A stretch of 64,000 nucleotides of DNA. Source: Capronia americana (taxonomy: Eukaryota > Ascomycota > Eurotiomycetes > Chaetothyriales > Herpotrichiellaceae). Shown here piece by piece: positions 55,989 through 64,000 of this stretch. A program made the translations under genes and the position numbers. Under the pieces are notes generated by a model. The model had not been told where the DNA came from and made no database searches. It saw only the letters and a program-made list of their open reading frames with translations. Position 1 is the first letter of the stretch. Every line of letters begins with the position of its first letter. The stretch is from contig JADWQD010000006.1 of NCBI GenBank assembly GCA_016110215.1, positions 1,860,001 to 1,924,000 on the forward strand. Direction: 5' to 3'.

Positions 55989-56677
55989 GTAAGCTGTTTC
56001 TTCTACGTTCTTACCTGCTCTATCCCCGTCTGATGCCGCCGTTGTCTTCAACCGCATTGGGAAACATCTTTGCGAAAATACGTGTGAAATGCGAAGAATT
56101 GCAGTTTTGTGGCTGCACCTTGATTCTGGGGGTATCTGATTCCCGATGTCTGTACAAATCAGGATGGTTCTGTTGATCCGCAATTGAGCTGTCTTTGCCC
56201 GGTGTCACTCCCGCTGTCCGACCCGATTCCCCCAAATCCCCGAATATGTCCAAATGAATGAATTAGAAACATGGCTGTCCAAATGGCCCCCATTGCAATG
56301 CCTCTTCCTTCACTCCCGAATTATCCCATATGTCCAATGAAACTCCGAAAAAGGTCGATTTGTGTTGCGTTCCTGCGCGTCATGGAATCCTCGTTGCTTC
56401 CGGAGCAGCGTCGAACCCCTTTTCCAGTTGAAGAGACGAAAACGAAACACCGGGGGAAATGCCGCTAAAATGGACGACGAGTATGTGCTGATTACTTTTG
56501 CTGTACAGGTTTTGTGTTGGAAAGTAAAGCCGCTGAATAGAAGACGGCTCCTCAAGAGCCAAAGTGTGGAACGTGCGCGAGTCGTGATCGAGACCTGGAT
56601 CACCACCAATGAGAATGTTGAAAATGATGGAACACAGTTCCATGGTTGCGTGATGTCGTGAAGGGGGTTTGGGTGAA
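55989..56677. other. Intergenic region after mss1
   Basis: It is expected to contain the mss1 3' end, possibly a terminal mini-exon, and the 3' flank of the minus-strand GRGGYN gene. No clear codons for an FCIGK-type ending were found by eye. Confidence 0.4.
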
Positions 56678-56845
56678 TTAGTTGTAGCCGCCGCGACCCT
56701 GCACGGCTGGCTGTCGGTTGTATCCTCCGCGGCCTTGAACAGGCATGGGAGTCTTGTTGTATCCGCCACGGCCCAGTCGATTGTATCCTCCGCGGCCCTT
56801 CTGGGGAGCGGCCGGGGTGTTGTATCCGCCTCGTCCGATGGCCAT
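56678..56845 (-). CDS. GRGGYN-repeat microprotein, 55 aa
   Basis: ATG 56845 to TAA 56678. The whole product is built around five exact copies of GRGGYN at residues 4-9, 17-22, 25-30, 38-43 and 50-55, joined by short linkers (TPAAPQK, RL, KTPMPVQ, RQPAVQ). The last copy is the C terminus. The copies use different synonymous codons (Gly GGA/GGC/GGT, Arg CGA/CGC/CGT), so the protein and not the DNA is being conserved. There is no signal peptide, no Cys, and no Lys-Arg Kex2 site between units, which argues against a dikaritin-type secreted precursor. The motif recalls the GRGGAGN repeats of DUF3602/Par32 proteins, which regulate ammonium transporters. That link is an inference. Confidence 0.72.
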   Translation of the reverse strand: MAIGRGGYNTPAAPQKGRGGYNRLGRGGYNKTPMPVQGRGGYNRQPAVQGRGGYN

Positions 56846-59800
56846 TGTGAGTGCGATGGTGGTGGGGATGAAGATGACAAGGAAATTAATGTTGACGTGT
56901 GCTTTGGGCTTTGGGTTTTGGTCCTGGGCTCTGCGAGAGGGATGGGGTCGCAGACTCGGGGGGTTGAACAGACAAAGGAAATAAGGAAATAGATAACAGG
57001 AAATAAGGCTTGCTGTCGAGGGAGTGGGAGTGGCTTCGGGGCTGTTGCCGGGGTCTCTGGAAGCCTTGTTGCAGAAGATAGGAAATTCGCAGAAGTAAGG
57101 AAAGTATGGTCTATACCTCAAGTCTGATTTGTTGCTGGGTGCTGAACGGGAAACTGGCAGTGCGCGAACAAGGAAAAGATATTAGAAATACTGGGATAAT
57201 GGTGGTGAAGGAGTGTAGTGTGCTGGTGGATGGGGAACATTCAAAACTTTCTGATGAGGCATCAACTGATATATATCTTTCGAGGCGGCGTGGTGGCAGT
57301 AGTCGTCTTGGGTCATACGGGGACTGAGCTGCGCATGGGAACCGGATCCACCACGACCCGGAATACTGGGCGTGGTGAATTCGATCGGTGAAGGTCCTTG
57401 ATCCGGGTTCCTGACTTCGATGAGGTAAATTTGGGGGCTGACGAGTCCACACTCACCGTGCGTGCTGGATACAGGCGACCAAAGGCCCTGATCCCAGCCA
57501 GTTTCGTAGGGCTGACGGCCCGCCCAGAAACGGAGAAAATGGACTTTTGAAAGAGTGACATGTGGAGCCTCAGGCAGCCATTGCCCTGCCCCTGCTGTTG
57601 GCCTTAAGTAGGGTGAGCCTGGCGTGGATTGCGCCCCCGGTACCCTCGTACAGATGCGTGATTCTCCCAATCCCATGCTCTGACACTTACCTTGGTAGGC
57701 CACCCAGCAGGGGCGTCGAGCCACTCACATGGAAGAAGGGGTTCCGGAGGCGTCACGTTGCACTTATCAGTGGGCGGTGACTTGGTTTCCAAGAAAGTCC
57801 GTCGACGTGTCTGGGTGGTGTGCTAAATTCGACGATTGACTCGAGCAGAAAGAGGCGTCGCTTTAGGGCTGCAGTGATGTGCATTAGCCGAATTCAAGTC
57901 GGCAACATCATTGGTGCGCATCACGATATACGCGGCTAGTGCTCACGCGAACCAAAGGCAGACGAGTCACAGACGTTCAGCGTGCGGCTAGGGTTGTGCG
58001 TCCCGCCTAGCTGGATCTCTAAGGAACCCTTAGTGGCCTCCCTGCACCAATACCACGCACCTGATTCCGCGCTGCATCCACTTACCCAAGGCGCAGTTGA
58101 AAATTCTCCTTCTGGGCATGGAAAGTGTCTTCAGACCTCGTCCCAATCACTTCGTTTATGCAGTACGAGTATTCTGTTACATTCGCAGAAGACGAAGTAT
58201 CTTGGGCAGGCCACTCAGGCATTCGCACGATTGGTCTGCCATCGCAAGCTTCCGCCTAGAAGGCCACAGCCTAAAGGATGCAACGCACAAATTAGATTAC
58301 TACTATCGTGTTTGGTTCACGGTAGAGGCCACAGCTGCAAGGCTACTGAACGATTGAGTCACGGTTCTCAGCGATGTCGACATCGCAAGAGCCCTGCGCT
58401 GTGCTGTGCTACGTCGTGCGGTGCTTTGCTTTCTAAGAAAAGGCTGTTCTGAGCCGTAGCGGTGGGTTCCTCTACGATTCCACACACAAAATACCTCGAA
58501 TGACGAAACCGATAACCTGATACTCCGCATCACAGCCATGTGTAGGGATCTCATGTCACGTATCGATGGTTGCGTAGCAGAGACCGATGGCTCACCGAAC
58601 TTCCTGCAGCTGAAAGTTCCTGGCAGCGGCGCAGTCTCCGGATGTGGATTAACCTTTTCTCCGACTGGCCAATGGTTTTGTCAGCACGCTCATCCCGACA
58701 GAGGCGCGTTTCTATACACCGCGAGGCAGACTTGTGCCAGGTGGCCCTTGGAGAGCCATCGACAGCAGTGCTATGGCCTCCGACTCCATGCTCTGCGAGT
58801 GATTGTGATCGTCTGGACGTCGCGTTGAAAGTTGTCGATCCATGGAGCCGAGCACGTGGCGCTCAAAATAGAAACCGGAAAAACTGTGGGCACCGAACGC
58901 GCTAAACCACATTTGGATCAGGCCTCGATCGCGTTCCATTTCGAGTTCATGCGCTGACTGACTGATGAGAGACTGAGAGTTGAGAGACGGACGGGTACGC
59001 CCTCTGTCATAGTACACGGCACCTTACCCCCGTCGCGTGCCTTGCATGCATATCCCGAACGACAGTACTGTGCCCTTCGATGCCGTCCTCGGCCTTCCGC
59101 AAAGCTTCTCTGAATATCAATACCACACAAACCAAGGATGATCCATGGACGTTGCCTGCCGAAACCGTGTCCGCTCGGTGGACGCTCCTGATATCGCTAG
59201 TCACCTCGACAATCGGGAAGGTGACAATTATCAGGTTACTGTCCTCCGCACTCTCTCCAGGCTGCGCTGCCGTGTTATCTAATTGTACGGAGCGCCCGAC
59301 GGCCCTGGCCGAAATAATGTTAGTGGTCTATACACTTGGTGGCACGCGGAGGCGAGCAATCTATACACCAGCCTAGCAATGAGATACGGTACCGTATGAG
59401 CCTGGTCCCTTTGTATGAACACTTTCTTGTTCTGGCTAGTGGTTGCATTATGCCCACTTCGAGGTCAAAATGCGACCCGTGTCAATCTGGAGCGGCATCC
59501 AGCCTGACTGGTGGCGTCCTCGATGTAGCAGTCATGCTCATGTTCACAGCGACTATCATGAACTACCAGCGATAACCCGTTGTCGGCATCAACCCTCAGG
59601 GAGATATCAGCCTGATGTGATAGCGGCAACGTTACCTCGGTACAAGCGCCAATCGTGAGGCTGAATACCCCGTTTGTTGGCTCATCTGGAGCGACAAAGT
59701 CTTGTCGCCCATGCACAGTCAGCGCCAGATATGATCGAATTGAAGGCGACGTCCTTCGGAGGTGCATTACTCTCAGCTATAGGTCCATCTGCAACACATC

Positions 59801-61192
59801 GGGGACCAGAACTGACAAAGCGAAGAGCGCTTCTGATAGGGTATCCTTCCAGTCTTGTGTCTTCGATTCGTCCAACCAAACTCTTGCATGTGTGACTCAT
59901 ATCCATGCGCAGAGGCTATGGACATCGCCCTCCCATGCTCCTGCAGAGAAGCTGGCGACGTTACGAAGTTCGATGCGGACGCCTTGGTAAGCTAGGCAGC
60001 ACGATCTGCGGGATGCCTTGCCGATGTCACTTTCAGCCTCGGGGCTACGGGACACCAAGTTCGCTTGCGGCTATGCCTTAATTGCGCCTTGTCAATCTGG
60101 ATCGACTCTTTGCATGGCCGCTGTGATTGGTTTGGAGGCGAATATCAACACGAGCACCAGGGCCGTTTCCCCGATTGACCGTACCTTTTCCTTCTGGCCC
60201 CGTCGAACGTCCAACCAATGCGGACAGCGCACCCGAGCCCTGGCGGTCACGGCGAAGCTTGTCGTTGCAAAGGTAAGATAAGCTTTAACCACTTAGTTAC
60301 ATGTCTGCGTTGGTGGTAATGCACCTCAGTTACCTATTTCCGCCATTAACATTCGTGGACCAGCGGTCAACAACCTCAGATGTCCGGGCTTATACACAAT
60401 GTCATGCCCGACTTCTTCGATCTTCAGCCGCGGTTTAAGCGTTGCTTTGGCGTCAGGTCAACTAATATTACAGTTGGAAATTGTTTGGTCCAGGTTATGC
60501 GTCACTGGGTCTTACGTGGGAACAACTGCAACTTCTTCAACAGTCACACTCCGAGTCGTCGTGTTCGTGCAATCTGCAGTTTGCAGCAGTCACCGGTCTA
60601 CGAGGGCAGAAAGATCGAGACGAAGTCCACAAAAGCTATCGAAGTTCTGAATTACTACCGGTGAAGATTGTTGGTCGACAAGCGCAAGGTCCATGTTGGC
60701 AAAATTCCTCTGCACGTTGTGCCGTGATAAATTCCTCCTCACAACGTTACCCTCTTCTGCTCGTCTTCGATGGCACGTGCGCCTTCCAAGGGGGTGTGCC
60801 GCGCTGTCGGAAGGTTGGTTAACCACAAGACGCGCTCGAAATCTGCAACGAGCACGGCCGTCAACCAACCTCCAGTACGAAATGTAGGCCGGCGGCAACG
60901 AGCAATGACCTCTCACTCCCTTCTGTGGAAATTAACATGGCTTAACCTCAACAGAGGCCCGTGGCTTGACGTGCAGTGCGTGCTCTGGCAAGCCGGGGTG
61001 GATGTGCTACATTCCAACCCCGTCTGGAATGTGGAACAATCTCGCGTCCCCAAGTATTCGACAACCTATACAACAACAACATGGCTTCCTCTGTTCGGAT
61101 CCTGCGATCTTGCAGATTCTGCATCCTAACTACCACTGACCGCAGTCGTTCATTTTCGTTGTCTATCGGACTAGTCACTCTTTACCTTCAAA
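56846..61192. other. 4.3-kb gene-poor region
   Basis: The left end is the leader and promoter of the GRGGYN gene. Beyond it the frames are short on both strands. A minus-strand frame at 57182-57676 (from an internal ATG) has splice-like sites nearby but no family signature. A minus-strand fragment near 60092-60292 looks faintly like a membrane protein segment. Nothing here can be called a gene with confidence. It may be decayed sequence. Confidence 0.5.
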
Positions 61193-62383
61193 ATGCGGGC
61201 CTGGAACATCCTCCTCGTCGCCACAGGCGCAACAGCGCAAAGCGTTGCTATTAGCTACGTCTACACTGCGACCTTCACGGAGACGGCGTGGGAATACTTC
61301 AGCTTCACGACATGTCCCTGCCCGCCAAGTACCACGGGCTTTCTCACCACCACGAGCTCGATCGGAGCCACGGACGACCCGGGGTTGTTCTCGACGACGA
61401 CCTCGACCTCGACCTCTGTCACGACGACCTCGATCGCAGCCACGGACAACCCGGGGTCACTCACGACGACCTCCGTCATGACGACCTCGATCGCAGTCAC
61501 GGATGACCCGGGGTCACTCTCGGGGTCACTCTCGACGACGTCGTATAGCGGCCCCCTGCTTCCCTCCGACACTGTAACTCCGTCCTCACCTATTCCGACG
61601 TTCACCACCTCCTCCGTGGCGCCGCCGAGTAGCTCACTTGCTGAGTCCTCGTCGACCACTTCCGCAGGACCCCCAGTGGTGACCGACGACGCGTACATCG
61701 CCACGATCCTGCGCCACCACAACATCCACCGCTCGAACCACACTGCCGACCCCTTGATCTGGAGCACGACCATGGCGGACATTGCGCGCCAGATTGCTGA
61801 GACTTGCGTCTACGGCCACGTCACGTAAGAGAAATAATGCTGTTCCGCACTACTCAGCATCCCCCTGAATCTCCATCCCCAGTTGACTTACTAACTGTCC
61901 GCGTAGCAACATCGACGGCGGAGGCTACGGGCAGAACATCGGCGCCGGATACCCCGCCACCCCGCTGGGAATGGGTAGCTTCATCACCGAAGGCCTCTAC
62001 AACGGCGAGGTCAACAGCTACGTCTACTTCGGCATGGAGCCCGACCTGAGCACATTCGGCGAGTGGGGCCACTTCACTCAGATCGTGTGGAAGAGCAGCT
62101 CGAGCGTGGGCTGCTACACCGCCGACTGCTCGGCCACTGGCTTGGTGAACGCCGGGCCACCCATCCCGCCGTACTTTACGGTTTGCAACTACGAGCCGGC
62201 TGGTAAGTCTGCCCCAGTGGCATTGCATACTCCCTTTCGCTTTCTCCCGATACCTGCTGTTTTTGGTATGGATGTGTGGTCGAAACAGCCGGACTAATGG
62301 GCGTTGCAGGAAACTTTGTCGGATCCTTTGCCGCAAATATAGGCGTCTCGGTCGGCCTCCCGACAGTGCATGCTGATTATTGA
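61193..62383 (+). CDS. Secreted CAP/PR-1-like (SCP/Tpx-1) protein, 333 aa
   Basis: Three exons: 61193-61824, 61907-62202 and 62310-62383. Introns are 82 nt (GTAAGA..CTAAC..CGTAG, phase 2) and 107 nt (GTAAGT..TTGCAG, phase 1). A signal peptide (MRAWNILLVATGATAQS) is followed by a Ser/Thr-rich, probably O-glycosylated stalk of about 140 residues with three imperfect copies of a TTTSIxxTDDPGS-like unit. The CAP domain then follows: ILRHHNIHRSNHTADPLIWS, GQNIGAGY, GHFTQIVWKSSSSVGC and YFTVCNYEPAGNFVGSF, with the CAP His and Glu residues present. Fungal PR-1-like proteins bind sterols or fatty acids and may act in host or environmental interaction. Confidence 0.92.
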
Positions 62384-63601
62384 TCGTTGATGGGTTTCGA
62401 GACACATGTCGGGAACGTGGGGCACGGGACGCAGGAGATTGGGGTTTTGTGTCCCGCAAGGCCACTGCAATAGGGAGACAGGGGAGAGGTGAGAGGTGAG
62501 AGGGGAGAGTGCAGATCGAGCATATCTTATATCATACCATATCATTTCATATCCGGAGGACGAGCTTCAGGAGGGAGTCCAGCTGTAAGGAAATGGCCAG
62601 TTTGTTTACTTATTTACTTCCTCACCCTTTCGACAAAAAATGACATGTTCAACGCCGGGTCACCTCATTCATACTTGTACATTAGTATGTCTCGCGCAAA
62701 AAGTCACGGCCCTCAATGGGGGAAGTGACTCGCAAGCAAAGACTAAATCCTCACGTCAAATCTTGAACTCCTGACTGACAGTGCGAACCATGTGGTGAAG
62801 AAAGGATTCATCCGATGTGCTTGCTTGCTTCGCTTCCGTTCCGTTCGCTTTCCTAGATTGCCTTGAGGCAACTTTTTGGTTCCTTTCAGTTCATTTCACC
62901 TCATCTCCTCCGCCATGTTCTGCCATGGGACAGCGCGTAACCACAAGCAAGAACGAACTTGACCAGGATGGATGGGCGAGCGGGCAGGCGGGAGGTAGGC
63001 TAGTAATTGTTGTGGTTGTGTCGGTCATTCGGGCAGCACCGGGTCAATCTGTATGTGTATGTGTATGTGTAGTTAATTGAACGCAAAAGTAGCTGTAGTG
63101 TCGCAGCAGCAGCAGCCTGTCAATTTTGCCCTGCAATTTCAGCTCCGTAGGAGAGAACTGACACTCCCACAATAACCTACCTACTCAGTACATACTACGA
63201 GGTAGATGGCCCGCGAATGAAAAGCCTAGTTGCCAAACACGATTAGATCTCACGCGGGGACGAAGGAAGGCCACTTTAACCTGCGCTTTAATGAGCCTAC
63301 ATACACTAGGACTGGGGCAGACGCCGAGGCGCATTCAGACTCGGCCAGACGTGACCGCCTTGAAACCTCTTCACAAGACTCCCTACTCGTAGCCGTAGTC
63401 GGCAATCATGCTACAGTCCTGAATTAAATGGATTAATTGGTACCTAAAAAATGGATTAATTGGTACCTAAGGAGTAAGTCATTGGTATGCACGTACGCCA
63501 ACTCGCCCACGTACGGGGAACAGAATACTGGATGAACGAACAGACAAAAGACGGTCTTGCGCAAATCAGATCACATCACATCAGATCCGACCTTGATCTC
63601 T
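62384..63601. other. 1.2-kb intergenic region with small repeats
   Basis: It contains a GAGAGGT-type run near 62483-62508, a TGTA-rich microsatellite near 63050-63070, and a 20-bp tandem duplication at 63428-63470. No gene is seen. Confidence 0.5.
63428..63470. repeat. Two direct copies of a 20-bp unit separated by AAA
   Basis: ATGGATTAATTGGTACCTAA occurs at 63428-63447 and again at 63451-63470, identical. It lies about 130 bp beyond the P450 stop codon. The identity indicates a recent duplication. Confidence 0.9.
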
Positions 63602-64000
63602 TCACGCCTCCGCCTCTGCCTTCCGATCCCTCTTCGTCAACTTGACGAAAAGGTCGGAATGCACGACCGCAACCTCGGCCTTGACGGTCCACGGGCTCGC
63701 CGTGTTCACCACCTCGACGTCAAACATGCGGAAAAACTGCGCCACGATCTTGTAGACCTCGACTACCGCCACGTTGCGCCCCGTACACATCATGGGCCCG
63801 CGGCTGAACCAGACTTCCGCCTGGTCGCGGCGCCTCTGCGCAGCCGGGTCGTGGGTTAGATCCTCAGCCCAGCGCTCCGGTCGGAAGAGAGCGACGTCCT
63901 CGCTGTAGATGTGCGGATTGTGCCCGACGGCCCACTGTGAGAAGCCGACTTCGGTGCCGGCGGGGAAGAAGTGGCCTGAAATATGGGCTCCCGATTCGGG
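63602..64000 (-). CDS. Cytochrome P450, C-terminal part (5' portion outside window)
   Basis: The minus-strand frame is open from the window edge to TGA at 63604-63602 (132 visible residues). It reads GHFFPAGTEVGFSQWAVGHN, then IYSEDVALFRPERW (the PERF/PERW region), and the haem-binding motif FSRGPMMCTG, which fits FxxGxxxCxG with the axial Cys. It ends KLTKRDRKAEAEA. The residues around the Cys (RGPMMCTGRNVA) resemble pisatin-demethylase-like fungal P450s, but the subfamily cannot be set from this part. The N-terminal membrane anchor would lie outside the window. Confidence 0.93.
   Translation of the reverse strand, partial: PESGAHISGHFFPAGTEVGFSQWAVGHNPHIYSEDVALFRPERWAEDLTHDPAAQRRRDQAEVWFSRGPMMCTGRNVAVVEVYKIVAQFFRMFDVEVVNTASPWTVKAEVAVVHSDLFVKLTKRDRKAEAEA

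Noticed and set aside
56745..56984. Plus-strand frame with repeated LYPPRP opposite the GRGGYN gene
   Set aside because: It is the complement of the GRGGYN repeats. Synonymous variation keeps the minus-strand product constant, not this one.
57182..57724. 180-codon minus-strand frame upstream of the GRGGYN gene, with GTAAGT and GTGAGT sites nearby
   Set aside because: The first codon is not ATG (the first ATG is 57676), and no combination of nearby splice sites gave a recognisable protein.
60092..60292. Hydrophobic minus-strand fragment faintly like a rhodopsin/Pth11-type membrane segment
   Set aside because: The frame is short, no neighbouring exons continue the family, and the similarity is only by general pattern.

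Overview
The window is nuclear DNA of a filamentous ascomycete (Pezizomycotina). The evidence is the density of short spliceosomal introns (about 46-134 nt, mostly GT..AG, with CTRAC-type branch sites), the mix of conserved eukaryotic housekeeping genes, an RpdA-type histone deacetylase with a long acidic tail, a Pbs2 MAPKK, Cdc24, a YAT amino acid permease, and the 'LPAEIRNRIY' F-box-like family. A Eurotiomycete is plausible, but the sequence alone does not fix the order.

Layout. 0-5 kb: 3' end of a D-2-hydroxyacid dehydrogenase, an orphan single-pass membrane protein, the divergent pair cmc1/utp11, and an HSL-type esterase. 5-15 kb: long non-coding stretches around cdc24 (RhoGEF) and a YAT amino acid permease. 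15-19 kb: a DUF2470 membrane protein and a BuGZ/ZNF207-like zinc-finger protein. 19-32 kb, all on the minus strand: kap104 (transportin), an hSac2-type SAC phosphatase, pbs2, and an auxin-efflux-carrier family transporter. 33-41 kb: rpdA and rpn11 head to head, then an F-box-like protein and tim50 head to head. 42-46 kb: a 1206-residue F-box/WD-like protein ending in a CaaX box. 46-50 kb: two unrelated PLP aminotransferases (class III and class I/II) head to head. 50-53.5 kb: two divergent paralogous genes of an unrecognised family. 54-56 kb: the mitochondrial tRNA-modification GTPase mss1. 56.7 kb: a 55-residue GRGGYN-repeat peptide gene. 57-61 kb: gene-poor DNA. 61-64 kb: a secreted CAP/PR-1-like protein and the 3' end of a cytochrome P450.

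Most genes are independent housekeeping genes, not a pathway cluster. The least explained parts are the GRGGYN-repeat microprotein, the paralogous pair whose last coding exon is only 7 nt, a conserved-looking PKVKL-repeat reading frame just past the stop of one of those paralogs, a GC-AG intron in the class I/II aminotransferase, and a prenylation signal on the F-box/WD protein. Exon coordinates come from reading splice signals and protein continuity by eye. No alignment or search was run.
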